Virus record (IMG/VR): IMGVR_UViG_3300005549_000012
Location: 1-63,143 of that record
Length of the DNA: 63,143 nt
From: a virus
Strand: one strand, 5' to 3'
The translations under genes and the position numbers were made by a program. The notes below the pieces were generated by a model that worked only from the letters and a program-made list of their open reading frames with translations, was not told where the DNA came from and did not search any database. This document shows positions 7,645-16,180 of this stretch, one piece after another (the first letter of the stretch is position 1; each line of letters begins with the position of its first letter).

Positions 7645-8616
7645 ATGCCCAGTACCTACGATCAACTTTGGAGCGAACTGCTTGCACACCTGCCCCAGCT
7701 CCCCGCGCTACTCGCACAGAAGCTCATCAACCGGGCGTGGCGCGATATTCGTGACCATCGCCACTGGTCTTTCCTGATGGCGGAGGGTTGGCTATACAGC
7801 CCTCCGTCGCTCAGCGCCGGAACAGCTAATGTAACCCAGTTCAGCCAGTCTGTTACCCTCGACGCTACAGCTTCGGCGGCTCTCGTTGGCTTACCCAACC
7901 CAGCTATCACCCTGAGACAGTTCAGGGTCAGCAGTGGGCCGATCTACTCGATAACGGCTGCTGACTTTTCGACTCCAACCGCTGTCGTGTTGACCCTGGA
8001 TCGTATCTACGTTGAGTCAACCAACACTGCTGCCGCTTACACGATCACTCGGATCTTCTACGGCCCCCCGCTGAACGCAGTTGGTGTAGAGGTCACGGAC
8101 TTTCTACGCTATCGCAGAGTCTATGATCCAGTGAGCGCCTACAGCCTTGTCCTGAACGTAGCAGCCGAGGAACTAGACAACTCTGACCCCCAGAGGGCAT
8201 CGAGCGGCCAGCCCTATGTTCTAGCAACCCGCCGAAGCGATAGCAACAACCAGCCTGTTTATGAGATGTGGCCTTCGCCGAACTTCGAGAGAGGCTATCT
8301 GGTTGTCTACCAGAAGCGGGGAGTCGATCTCGTCAGCGGTGACAGCCTTCCACCGTCGATCAGCGATGAGCTTGTCATAACCCGTTCGCTGTTCCTCGGC
8401 TGTGAGTGGGCCGCAAAGCAACCTGATGTTCGCTACCGAGGCATCAACTGGCCGTTATTCATGCAGCAGCATGATGTTCGTTATAGAGAACTGCTTCGGC
8501 TCTGTGAGATTCAGGACGAGGAGCAGATGATCCAGAACCTTTTGATCCCGGAGAGCACTGGATCGTTAATGCCCATAGATAGTGCCTTCTTGCAAAGTCA
8601 TGCCCCAATTCAATAA
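7645..8616 (+). CDS. Head-tail adaptor / connector protein
   Basis: The N terminus (MPSTYDQLWSELLAHL...KLINRAWRDIRDHRHWSFL) is typical of phage head-completion adaptors that dock under the portal: a helical start with paired Arg and Trp residues, followed by a beta-rich insertion (residues 45-160) and a helical end. A related build is seen in the product at 16181-17512. The start overlaps the preceding region closely (3-bp gap). Confidence 0.65.
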   Translation: MPSTYDQLWSELLAHLPQLPALLAQKLINRAWRDIRDHRHWSFLMAEGWLYSPPSLSAGTANVTQFSQSVTLDATASAALVGLPNPAITLRQFRVSSGPIYSITAADFSTPTAVVLTLDRIYVESTNTAAAYTITRIFYGPPLNAVGVEVTDFLRYRRVYDPVSAYSLVLNVAAEELDNSDPQRASSGQPYVLATRRSDSNNQPVYEMWPSPNFERGYLVVYQKRGVDLVSGDSLPPSISDELVITRSLFLGCEWAAKQPDVRYRGINWPLFMQQHDVRYRELLRLCEIQDEEQMIQNLLIPESTGSLMPIDSAFLQSHAPIQ

Positions 8617-8619
8617 CAA

Positions 8620-8628
8620 TGCTATAAT
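8620..8628 (+). promoter_or_regulatory. Extended -10 promoter (TGCTATAAT)
   Basis: A perfect extended -10 (TGnTATAAT) follows the adaptor stop, 24 bases before the next gene. No good -35 is present, as usual for extended -10 sites. It could give extra transcription of the small genes from 8652 on. Confidence 0.5.
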
Positions 8629-8651
8629 CCACAACTGAAAGGAGAACTACA

Positions 8652-8897
8652 GTGGCAAGAAAACACGGTTCAGATTCCCCGATGAAGGACTACCCGAAGC
8701 CTCCATCTCCGCGTGGCGGCAGTGGCAGCTTTGGCTCTGGAACTGCTAAAGAGTTCAACAAGCCTCCATCCAGTTATGGACCGATCTCAACGGTCCAGTA
8801 TGCAACTGGCGTTGGTGGCAAAAGCAAGGGTGGCGGCACCATCATAGGTTCACCGATGGATGAACAGATCACCCCGAGTAAGCCGAAGGGCAGTTAA
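8652..8897 (+). CDS. Small Gly/Ser/Pro-rich protein (81 aa)
   Basis: Starts with GTG behind an AAAGGAGAA site. The product is almost entirely low complexity (KPPSPRGGSGSFGSG; GVGGKSKGGG) and probably disordered. Function unknown. Confidence 0.55.
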   Translation: MARKHGSDSPMKDYPKPPSPRGGSGSFGSGTAKEFNKPPSSYGPISTVQYATGVGGKSKGGGTIIGSPMDEQITPSKPKGS

Positions 8898-8957
8898 TCC
8901 AGCTCCAACGTTAGGAGATTGTTCGACAACAATGTTCTGGGAGATAGGAGAACCTAT

Positions 8958-9320
8958 ATGCCTGTGGCCAGAGAGCTTTCTATCATAGACGCACTGCCAC
9001 GGCCGAGAATCGAGAGCATTCCACGCACAAAGCACGAAAGTAGTACAGAGCACATTGACGCTATGCCACCTGCTCAAGATAAGACCACGGTTCCGAATTG
9101 GGCACTCACGACATTCTGTGGCGTGCTTCTGCTGCTACTAGGCTTTGTCTACACCACCGTTGACCGGAGAATAGAAGACAAACAAAGAGAAATGGATAAG
9201 CTGGAGATACGGGTTGCCCAACAAGAAACGTACATGAAAAACACGCGGGAGAAGTTGATTGCCAACGGTTGGCAGGTAGATGAAGCCGGAAACATCAACC
9301 CTCCCCCTAAACACAAGTGA
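8958..9320 (+). CDS. Membrane-anchored coiled-coil protein (120 aa)
   Basis: ATG 8958 is chosen for its AGGAG site. Residues ~45-65 form one transmembrane segment (WALTTFCGVLLLLLGFVYTT), followed by a charged coiled coil (DKQREMDKLEIRVAQQETYM). This single-TM plus coiled-coil layout is typical of inner-membrane spanins or lysis accessory proteins, but no partner is proven. It lies in a run of small membrane and coiled-coil genes up to the holin-like gene. Confidence 0.6.
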   Translation: MPVARELSIIDALPRPRIESIPRTKHESSTEHIDAMPPAQDKTTVPNWALTTFCGVLLLLLGFVYTTVDRRIEDKQREMDKLEIRVAQQETYMKNTREKLIANGWQVDEAGNINPPPKHK

Positions 9321-9326
9321 GAAACC

Positions 9327-9611
9327 ATGCCAAGAGTCCCCGATAAGATTATCATCAACTGCTCGGTGTTCGACGCTGACGCCTACTCGATGCACTCAGC
9401 CTTCGAGGATGGTGAAAAGCTGAGTGCCGAGATCATGGAAATAGGCGGCGGAAAGGCCAAAGGCAACCTGCTTCTGAAAGAGGATGCAGATGAGCATTTG
9501 GCTAAGCAGGAAGCTATCTGCTCTGCCCTCGATACAGGGATGGCTGATTGCATTAAGCGCCAGCGTGCACTGAACGACAAGCGCAGGAAGTGGCTTGATA
9601 CTAAGTTGTAG
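9327..9611 (+). CDS. Hypothetical protein (94 aa)
   Basis: A mixed alpha/beta 94-residue protein without a recognised motif, with a helical basic C terminus (CIKRQRALNDKRRKW). It starts six bases after the membrane coiled-coil gene and belongs to the same operon. Confidence 0.5.
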   Translation: MPRVPDKIIINCSVFDADAYSMHSAFEDGEKLSAEIMEIGGGKAKGNLLLKEDADEHLAKQEAICSALDTGMADCIKRQRALNDKRRKWLDTKL

Positions 9612-9625
9612 CGAATCGGGAGCCG

Positions 9626-10267
9626 ATGTGGATGGCAAAGCGAAGGAAGCGACAAGGGAACGGCGCGGGCATCGGTGTAGACGCATTCGGTGGTCGCGTA
9701 GTCGATCCCACGGAGAACGTGAAGGCGCTTGCCGCTGCGAGCTCCGCTCGGCAAGACGACTTACGCCAACTCAATAATCGCTATATTCGTTCTGAGATCA
9801 AGCGGGTTCGGATGCAGGCGTTTCATGTTAAAGAGATCGTCTCACTGCATCAGGTTCATGATTACGCGCTGCACAAAGCCGAAGCTGGTCGCCTGAATGC
9901 ACTCAGGAAAAACGACCGTGAAGACTTGAGGGTATTGGCGGCTGCAACGACAGCCAAAGCAGAGGCGCTTCAAGTGCAAGTGGCAGCATCGGCGAAAGCA
10001 CTCGCGGACACGTTTGCGGCTCAGATGTCGGACGTAATTAAGCGGCTGTCGGCTCTTGAGTTGAGTTCATCCGAGGGCAAGGGTAAGGCCACTGTCGAGT
10101 CGCCGATGATGACCGAAATGGTATCCGAGTTGAAGGCGTTACGCAGAGAGCAACAGAACGTATCAGGGCAAAAGCAGGGTGCTCTCTCTACTCGTGAGAT
10201 GATTAGCTGGGTACTGCTTACGCTGATAACACTCTATGCGCTCTATAAGTCAATAAAGCCCGGATGA
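9626..10267 (+). CDS. Coiled-coil protein with C-terminal membrane anchor (213 aa)
   Basis: After a basic N terminus, residues ~40-165 form a long Ala-rich coiled coil (RVLAAATTAKAEALQVQVAA). The C terminus has one transmembrane helix (MISWVLLTLITLYALYKSI). This tail-anchored layout suits a lysis or envelope-associated protein. No enzymatic motif. Confidence 0.6.
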   Translation: MWMAKRRKRQGNGAGIGVDAFGGRVVDPTENVKALAAASSARQDDLRQLNNRYIRSEIKRVRMQAFHVKEIVSLHQVHDYALHKAEAGRLNALRKNDREDLRVLAAATTAKAEALQVQVAASAKALADTFAAQMSDVIKRLSALELSSSEGKGKATVESPMMTEMVSELKALRREQQNVSGQKQGALSTREMISWVLLTLITLYALYKSIKPG

Positions 10268-10290
10268 GCAACAAGAAGGGGTGAAATCAT

Positions 10291-10680
10291 ATGCCCGACC
10301 AACCAACCAAGCGCGGCAATCAGGACGTTCTACAGGAAATTCTTGCAGTCGTGCAACACATTCAACGAGAAGTCAAACAACTCAGAAAGGAGCAACGGAA
10401 AATGGGAACCGAAATAGAAGACCTCAATGCAAAACTCGACGCCCAAGCCGAGGCGCTTACGGCGTTCCAAACCGCGTCAACGGCGGCAACGGATGCAATC
10501 GCCAAGGAGATCCAGCAGGTAGCGGCGCTGGTGGCCAATGCTACCAACCTGGATCAACTCAAGGCAGGCGTGACCGCGGCAACCGACCGGATCACCAAGA
10601 ACAACGACGCAATCGGCGCTGCAACAGCCGCTCTCGTTCAGAGCACGACTGACCTTGCAGCCGACGACCAGCCGGCCTAA
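10291..10680 (+). CDS. Coiled-coil protein (129 aa)
   Basis: Soluble 129-residue protein, mostly a heptad-patterned helix (LAVVQHIQREVKQLRKEQRK; LNAKLDAQAEALTAFQTAST). It contains many Ala/Thr codons and precedes a clear terminator. Function unknown; possibly a virion or lysis-timing accessory. Confidence 0.55.
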   Translation: MPDQPTKRGNQDVLQEILAVVQHIQREVKQLRKEQRKMGTEIEDLNAKLDAQAEALTAFQTASTAATDAIAKEIQQVAALVANATNLDQLKAGVTAATDRITKNNDAIGAATAALVQSTTDLAADDQPA

Positions 10681-10687
10681 CCAGATC

Positions 10688-10715
10688 GGGGTGGATGGCC
10701 ACCCCTTTCGTTTCT
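10688..10715 (+). terminator. Intrinsic terminator
   Basis: A 7-bp GC-rich stem (GGGGTGG with CCACCCC) around an ATGG loop is followed directly by TTTCGTTTCT, eight bases after a stop codon. This is the clearest terminator-like signal in the structural region. Confidence 0.75.
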
Positions 10716-10727
10716 AAGGAGTAGTTT

Positions 10728-10943
10728 ATGTCAACCTTACTTCTACTTAGAGAAGGCGGCGGTCAGATGAGCATCGGTTTCGTCTTCTGGTTTCTGATGC
10801 TGGTTTGGCTCATCTTCAGTGGGTGGAGCGGCTATGCTTTACCCGGCCCGGAAAGGGGCCGCTACTACGGTGGAAACCTTCTATGGTTTATCATCGTCTT
10901 CCTGCTTGGATGGGCAACCTTTGGGTTCCCGATAGGAGGCTGA
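10728..10943 (+). CDS. Small two-TM membrane protein (71 aa)
   Basis: Two hydrophobic segments (IGFVFWFLMLVWLIF and LLWFIIVFLLGWATF) separated by a short polar loop with GRYYGG. It sits directly upstream of the holin-like gene with overlapping stop and start. A holin, antiholin or pinholin-like role is plausible from the two-TM topology, but unproven. Confidence 0.6.
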   Translation: MSTLLLLREGGGQMSIGFVFWFLMLVWLIFSGWSGYALPGPERGRYYGGNLLWFIIVFLLGWATFGFPIGG

Positions 10944-11224
10944 TGAACACCTTCATCGAACGGCTCATCGATGCCCTCAAGCGGTTGCTGACCTCGGCCA
11001 AGGTCATCACGGCTCTGGCCGGAATGCTTGCTGCCTTCGCCGCCAAGCATAACATCGTTCTGGCCCCAGAAGACGTGACTACAATCATCACTATCTTCGG
11101 TGTTCTGATCGGTGCCCAAGGCATCACGGATTTTGGAAAGAGTGCAGCGGTCATCAAATCGGTTCAGCCTAGTGATAACGTCCAGCAAACAGTGAATATA
11201 GGCACCGATGAAAAGCCCAAATAG
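10943..11224 (+). CDS. Holin-like membrane protein
   Basis: The 93-residue product has two hydrophobic segments (VITALAGMLAAFAAKHNI and VTTIITIFGVLIGAQGI) and a hydrophilic C terminus, matching small phage holins, which form lesions in the inner membrane at lysis. AGGAGG precedes the ATG. The C-terminal tail from Gly60 (GITDFGKSAAVIK...) is repeated in divergent form at the C terminus of the LAGLIDADG endonuclease that follows. Confidence 0.6.
   Translation: MNTFIERLIDALKRLLTSAKVITALAGMLAAFAAKHNIVLAPEDVTTIITIFGVLIGAQGITDFGKSAAVIKSVQPSDNVQQTVNIGTDEKPK
11120..11224 (+). repeat. Holin-like C-terminal tail, copy 1
   Basis: Encodes GITDFGK...IK...DNVQQTVNIGTDE. It aligns to residues at the end of the endonuclease (12126-12251), with shared G-x-x-DFGK, A-x-IK, D-x-VQ, V-N-V/I and DE. 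DNA identity is low, so the similarity is at protein level. Confidence 0.75.
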
Positions 11225-11226
11225 GG

Positions 11227-11232
11227 TATAAT
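11227..11232 (+). promoter_or_regulatory. -10-like TATAAT just before the LAGLIDADG gene
   Basis: A consensus TATAAT lies six bases before ATG 11238, with no good -35. If used, it would give a leaderless message for the endonuclease alone. Confidence 0.35.
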
Positions 11233-11237
11233 GATTT

Positions 11238-12251
11238 ATGCCTAATTACACCTGCCCCACCTGCCAGAGAGTCTTTACTCGCCCTTCCTACTTTGTGACC
11301 GTTCCTTATCCTTGCTGTAGCCGCCGTTGTAGCTCAATCAAGAAGACTGGTATGCGCTCAGCTAAGTTGGATCGTAAATTTTTCGATAAGATTGATACTG
11401 ACAACAAGGCTTATATTCTAGGTATTATGTTTGCGGATGGCTCAATAACAAAATCAAATCAGTGGATACTCGAACTCCACGAGCAGGATGGGAGCCTACT
11501 TTATGAGATAGCCACTATTTTGGGCCTGCAAAATGCGAAGCTATGTACTAGCAAGCGATATAGAACTTTACGCCTCAATGTGTCTAGTTTGGAACACGTG
11601 GAGCAATTGGCAAGGTATGGTTGTATCAAGAATAAAACCTACGATCATAGGGAGATCATTCTACCAGAACACAAACTATTGCCCTCGTTCTGGCGTGGGT
11701 TTTTTGATGGCGATGGCTCAACCACCTGTGATGCAAAGACCGGAATGTACAGAGTGTCATTTGCAATGAGCCATCCCGGATTAAAGCAGGCATTGATGAA
11801 ACTTGCTGACGAGCTTGGTGCTCGGTATACTGTTCATCATGCTGCTAACATGGCCTCGGTTGTTTTTAGTGGTTCTTATTCTCAGATAATTGCCCGCTAT
11901 ATGTACCAATCTTCCGGCCCACGATTAAAGCGGAAAGAGGAAATTGTAGAACGCCTACTATCGCAGGTTATTCGTTCATGTGTTCGTCGTATGTATGCGC
12001 CAGAAGGCCAGCGGTGGTGTTCCCACTGCCTAAAGTTCAAACCGATTATGGAATTTTATAAGCGTGAAAGTCGGTGCATAACCTGTTGTAGATCGCGTGG
12101 ACTATCTGGATATCATTTACGGAGAGGCTTGAACGACTTTGGCAAAGGCCAAGCCCAGATCAAGGCCGATAACCCGCCACCACCTGATACCGTCCAGAGT
12201 CAAGTGGTCAATGTCAACAAGGATGAAACCGCACAAAGGAGAACTCCATGA
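11238..12251 (+). CDS. LAGLIDADG homing endonuclease
   Basis: The 337-residue protein has an N-terminal zinc-finger-like cluster (C6, C9, C26, C31) and two LAGLIDADG motifs: AYILGIMFADGS (residues 58-69) and SFWRGFFDGDGS (150-161). The acidic residue in each motif is intact, so a monomeric active enzyme is expected. A second Cys cluster (WCSHC...CITCC) lies near residue 260-280. Its DNA is visibly more AT-rich than the neighbours. The C terminus (GLNDFGKGQAQIK...) is a second copy of the holin-like tail and runs into the next gene with an ATGA overlap. It is probably a free-standing homing endonuclease inserted at the 3' end of the holin-like gene. Confidence 0.9.
   Translation: MPNYTCPTCQRVFTRPSYFVTVPYPCCSRRCSSIKKTGMRSAKLDRKFFDKIDTDNKAYILGIMFADGSITKSNQWILELHEQDGSLLYEIATILGLQNAKLCTSKRYRTLRLNVSSLEHVEQLARYGCIKNKTYDHREIILPEHKLLPSFWRGFFDGDGSTTCDAKTGMYRVSFAMSHPGLKQALMKLADELGARYTVHHAANMASVVFSGSYSQIIARYMYQSSGPRLKRKEEIVERLLSQVIRSCVRRMYAPEGQRWCSHCLKFKPIMEFYKRESRCITCCRSRGLSGYHLRRGLNDFGKGQAQIKADNPPPPDTVQSQVVNVNKDETAQRRTP
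12126..12251 (+). repeat. Holin-like C-terminal tail, copy 2
   Basis: The last 41 codons of the endonuclease encode GLNDFGKGQAQIK...PDTVQSQVVNVNKDE, homologous to 11120-11224. The nucleotide style returns to that of the phage structural genes here, as expected if this is the displaced ancestral end of the upstream gene. Confidence 0.75.
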
Positions 12252-12739
12252 GAAGACTATCAATCCTTTCTTTGGTGCTCACGCTGCTGCTGGCAAGCTG
12301 TGCCCCGAAGACCAACACGCCGGGCTCAGGCAAGGACAACTTTGTGATGTATGCCAGCGACATCATTACTGGCTTCAACAAAGCACGCCCGTTGATTGCC
12401 CAGTTCCTACCGAGTGCTCTACCCAAGATCGATCAAGGGCTGGCTATAGCCACGAAGCTCAGGGACACGGTAGCAACCAGCACGGCTACTGAAATCAGGG
12501 GCTATCTCTCTGACTCTATCAAGCTGCTGGACGACATCATTGCTCATGACATTCCGCAGCTTAAAGATGAAAGCATAAGAGCTGGAATCATGACTGGCTT
12601 GGGCCTTGTAGACATTGCTCTGTCGTTGTTTGCCAACCATGCTCCTGCCACCACTACCTTGGCTACTGCACGCCCCGGCCACGACTCAATAGCTGATTTC
12701 GCCAAGCGCCCGGTCTGGGGTAAAGCCTACGTTCATTGA
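12248..12739 (+). CDS. Putative lipoprotein (163 aa)
   Basis: The N terminus MRRLSILSLVLTLLLASC is a lipoprotein signal peptide with a LLASC lipobox, so Cys18 would be lipidated. The rest is mostly helical and polar. Phage lipoproteins next to holins are often outer-membrane spanins or superinfection-exclusion proteins; at 163 residues it is long for an o-spanin. ATG overlaps the endonuclease stop (ATGA), and an AAAGGAG site is present. Confidence 0.65.
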   Translation: MRRLSILSLVLTLLLASCAPKTNTPGSGKDNFVMYASDIITGFNKARPLIAQFLPSALPKIDQGLAIATKLRDTVATSTATEIRGYLSDSIKLLDDIIAHDIPQLKDESIRAGIMTGLGLVDIALSLFANHAPATTTLATARPGHDSIADFAKRPVWGKAYVH

Positions 12740-12741
12740 TC

Positions 12742-15700
12742 ATGAAAAAGCGGCTTGGATTACTTCTATTCTGGCTCTGTTGCCTGCCTCTATGGGCAGT
12801 GGCTCAAAGCCCCGTAACTGGCTTCTGCGAAAAGGGCGGGCAGGCAGTTGTTACTAATGGAGTAAGCTCTACCACTAAGGTCCAGCGGACGTACACCGGC
12901 TGCACCGTCAGCGTGTTCGACGCCGGATCGACAAACCTATCGACCATTTTCAGCGATGCTCTCGGTACTCCCAAGGCTAATCCTTTCACCGCCGATGCCA
13001 CCACAGGTTATTGGAATTTCTTCTGTAACAACGGGAGCTATGACGTAAGTATCACTGCATCCGGGCTCTCAGCTACGACGATCCGAACCGTCAAGATAGC
13101 CGATGCTTCTTCGTCGCCCCTCAGTGGTTCAGGCACCAGCGGCCGGGTTCCAAAGTGGTCTGGTACTTCATCTATAACCAACAGCCAGATAACCGACAAC
13201 GCAACGTCCGTTGGTATCAACAACACTAGTCCTGCTGCTTCTGCCCTGCTTGACTTAACATCCACAGCAAGGGGCTTACTGCCCCCTCGGATGACCCAAG
13301 CTCAGCGTGATGCTATCTCAAGCCCTGCTGCGGGCTTGATGATCTACAACCTCGACACAAGCCAGCTCAACCTGTTCACCACAAGCTGGGGAACCATCAG
13401 CGGCGGGGGCAGTGGCATAACCTCGCTCAACGGTCTCACTGGAGCCAGCCAGCTCTTTGCTACTGTCAACGATACCAATATCACGTTGGCTGAAAGCAGT
13501 GCTGCTGTAACCCACACATTCACGGTTGGCTGGTCTGGAACCCTCGCCAAAACCCGAACCCTCGGCACGACCGTCTACACTGACCAAGGCAACACGTTTA
13601 GCGCCGGCGCTCAGGATTTCTCGGCTGCCGCTACCTTCACGATCCCAGTTACGGGGGGCTCTAACCCAACAGTCAGTGGCCGCTTGGCCTATGACTCTAC
13701 CAGCAACACCTTTGAATATGGAGCCAACGGAGTCAACCGAACCGTTGTCAATCTAAGTGAGAGCCAGACGCTTTCTAATAAGACCCTGAGTGCTCCCAAC
13801 ATCGGAGACTTCACCGGGGCTCAGCATAGCCATCAGAACGCAGCAGGTGGTGGGCTGCTCGATGTGGCCGCAATCGGCAGTGGCGTCTTCAGCCTTGCTC
13901 GTGGCGGAACCAACACAACCTCGGCCAGCTATTCAACCAACGGAGCCTTCTACTACGATGGCTCGAAGTTCATTACGACAGCAGCAGGCGGCGCTGGAAC
14001 GCTCTGCCTTCAAGCAACCGATGGTGGGGTTCCAACCTTTGGTGCCTGCTCTGGAACTGCTGCTACATCTCTCTCAGCTCTAACCGCAGCTACTACTTCC
14101 AACACCCTGAACAGCGGCGACAACGCCCAAATCTGGAAGTGGACTCTTACAACCAGCGGCAAGACAGGCTGGAGAATAAGTGAGAACACTGCGTCAGCCG
14201 CAGCGGGTACTCCGTTGCTCGTCGCCATCGACACGCTCTCCACGTCAACGGTTAATCCGTTTCAGGTAACAGCCGGTGGCACTGCTAACGGCGTTCGAGT
14301 AGATACCACGGGTAAGCTCGCCAAGATCGGCACAGGCTCGGTCACGGCTGATGCGCTCAACGGCTTGTCCACCAACGGCTGGCTTGTTCAAACCAGCACT
14401 GGAGTATTCACAGCCAGAACCTTTGCAGCCGGAACCGGAATTGCGATAACCAACCTCGACGGAACCGGAGGCAATCCTTCGTTCTCGGTCGATCAAACTA
14501 CAAACTTCACCCTAACCGGCACTGATACCTTCACCCAGAAGCTCCAGCTTGGTTCTAATGCAACCGAGAACGAAACAGCCTGGAGCAGCCTCGGAGCAAG
14601 CCCTACTTCTATAGGTGTGACCGACTCGTCCAGTAGCTCATCTACAACTTCGGCCAATCCTCAATCCGTTATGCAAACATGGCGTAGCGGCAACAACAAT
14701 GCCTTTGGACACTTGAACGCTGTTTACAAAACAGCCGGAACCGGCGACACCTACGGAAGCATCGCGCTGGTAGAAGACCTGCGAAACTATTCTGGATTTG
14801 CTGCGGGTGACTACAACAATCACGGCGTCCGGGGCTATGTGTTTCTCAGCCCAACCAACGTAGGAGCCGGGGTCAATGTCTTTGGCTATAACCTGCTTCA
14901 GACCCATAGGATAATCAGTGGCATAAGGGCAGTAGGAGCCCAGATAGAGGCGGGGAACTTCGGCTCCAACGCTGATACCGATGCTACTACTCAAGATTCA
15001 ACTCTAGGGATAGTAGTTGCAGGTATAGGAACAGCTCATAACTCGGTGGGTGTCCTATTCGAGAGTGCCGTTGCTTCTGCATGGGCTACAGGAATTAGGA
15101 CGGTCGCCGACTCGATATACAAATACGGATTCGACTTCAAGGGGCTCTACTTTCATCCACAGGGAACCGCTGCTGCTACCCAGACTTCAACAGCTATAGT
15201 GGGCACCAGTTCTATCTGGCTCACCGAGCTGACCATCGGTGATCAGATCAGCTATGACGGGGCGACGTGGTACACTGTAACAGCCATCACCAATAACACT
15301 AATGCTACGATCAGTCCTGCTTATGCAGGAACCACGACATCAGGAGTAACCCTGGTCAAAACTGTCGCTCCTTTCAGGATGTCTCCTGAGTCCTACTTCC
15401 TTGCACGAAACTTAGCCGACACTGCTGACTACCGGGTTCTAGGGGTTAAAAGCGATACCGTTAGGCTGGATTCAGACGGCAAGACAATCTTCGCCGGATC
15501 ATCCGCTCTGCAACTGACTACCGCTGCTGGAAACGTGCTGGTCAACTATGCACGAATTACTCTCGCACTCTCAAATGGACTGAACAGCAACATCAGCATA
15601 GGCACTGCCAACTTTGCCCGCGCTGGGGGACCGACCGGAGCCTACTCCGTAGGTGGCTTTACCAACGGTATCGATGGCAAGGTTTTGGTGTTCATCAATA

Positions 15701-15870
15701 TTGTCGGCCAAACCTTGACCATAGTAAATGAAGACGGAAGCTCGACAGCGGCGAACAGGATTGCTACTCTAACCGGGGGCAACGTTACTCTCCGAGCCGG
15801 GGCACAAAGCTCTGCTACTTTCATCTATAGCGGCTCGGACAGCCGTTGGCTCTTGACTGCGACTAATTAA
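12742..15870 (+). CDS. Large tail-fibre-like protein with signal peptide
   Basis: About 1042 residues. It begins with a Sec-type signal peptide (KKRLGLLLFWLCCLPLWAVAQ), which is unusual for a fibre. Then comes a domain with the pattern ANPFTADATTGYWNFF..NGSYDV found at the start of many environmental phage fibres, followed by long Thr/Ser/Gly/Asn-rich beta-repeat regions (ARGGTNTTSASYSTNGAF near residues 388-405) and a C-terminal beta domain. I chose ATG 12742 rather than the in-frame TTG at 12736 because the signal peptide starts there. It probably forms a trimeric receptor-binding fibre, or is displayed or secreted if the signal is used. Confidence 0.7.
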   Translation: MKKRLGLLLFWLCCLPLWAVAQSPVTGFCEKGGQAVVTNGVSSTTKVQRTYTGCTVSVFDAGSTNLSTIFSDALGTPKANPFTADATTGYWNFFCNNGSYDVSITASGLSATTIRTVKIADASSSPLSGSGTSGRVPKWSGTSSITNSQITDNATSVGINNTSPAASALLDLTSTARGLLPPRMTQAQRDAISSPAAGLMIYNLDTSQLNLFTTSWGTISGGGSGITSLNGLTGASQLFATVNDTNITLAESSAAVTHTFTVGWSGTLAKTRTLGTTVYTDQGNTFSAGAQDFSAAATFTIPVTGGSNPTVSGRLAYDSTSNTFEYGANGVNRTVVNLSESQTLSNKTLSAPNIGDFTGAQHSHQNAAGGGLLDVAAIGSGVFSLARGGTNTTSASYSTNGAFYYDGSKFITTAAGGAGTLCLQATDGGVPTFGACSGTAATSLSALTAATTSNTLNSGDNAQIWKWTLTTSGKTGWRISENTASAAAGTPLLVAIDTLSTSTVNPFQVTAGGTANGVRVDTTGKLAKIGTGSVTADALNGLSTNGWLVQTSTGVFTARTFAAGTGIAITNLDGTGGNPSFSVDQTTNFTLTGTDTFTQKLQLGSNATENETAWSSLGASPTSIGVTDSSSSSSTTSANPQSVMQTWRSGNNNAFGHLNAVYKTAGTGDTYGSIALVEDLRNYSGFAAGDYNNHGVRGYVFLSPTNVGAGVNVFGYNLLQTHRIISGIRAVGAQIEAGNFGSNADTDATTQDSTLGIVVAGIGTAHNSVGVLFESAVASAWATGIRTVADSIYKYGFDFKGLYFHPQGTAAATQTSTAIVGTSSIWLTELTIGDQISYDGATWYTVTAITNNTNATISPAYAGTTTSGVTLVKTVAPFRMSPESYFLARNLADTADYRVLGVKSDTVRLDSDGKTIFAGSSALQLTTAAGNVLVNYARITLALSNGLNSNISIGTANFARAGGPTGAYSVGGFTNGIDGKVLVFINIVGQTLTIVNEDGSSTAANRIATLTGGNVTLRAGAQSSATFIYSGSDSRWLLTATN

Positions 15871-15879
15871 GGAGAAACC

Positions 15880-16176
15880 ATGAAGTTTAAACTGATCGTT
15901 ATCCTGATCCTGCTTACAGGCTATGCTTCACTACCGGCGTCGAGAGCCGACGAGAAACCCCCTGCGGCAGTAGCCGCTCCCGTCGCCATTCCACAAGCCG
16001 AGCGTCAAGCCCTGATAGACGCTTACAAGGTGGTGGTAGACGCTAATAAGGACTTCCAGATTGCCATGCTCAAGGCCCGAGTAAAGTGCAAGGTTGATGA
16101 GACATGGCAGATCGATCTACAGACGATGGCTTTCCTGCCCCCAGCCCCGGCGAAAGCAGAACCGACAAAGCCCTGA
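15880..16176 (+). CDS. Small protein with N-terminal signal/anchor (98 aa)
   Basis: Residues 4-22 are hydrophobic (KLIVILILLTGYASLPAS) and precede a helical, polar body and a Pro/Ala-rich end (PPAPAKAEPTKP). It is probably periplasmic or membrane-tethered. It sits between the first fibre gene and a tail gene with a GGAG site. Function unknown. Confidence 0.6.
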   Translation: MKFKLIVILILLTGYASLPASRADEKPPAAVAAPVAIPQAERQALIDAYKVVVDANKDFQIAMLKARVKCKVDETWQIDLQTMAFLPPAPAKAEPTKP

Positions 16177-16180
16177 ACCC

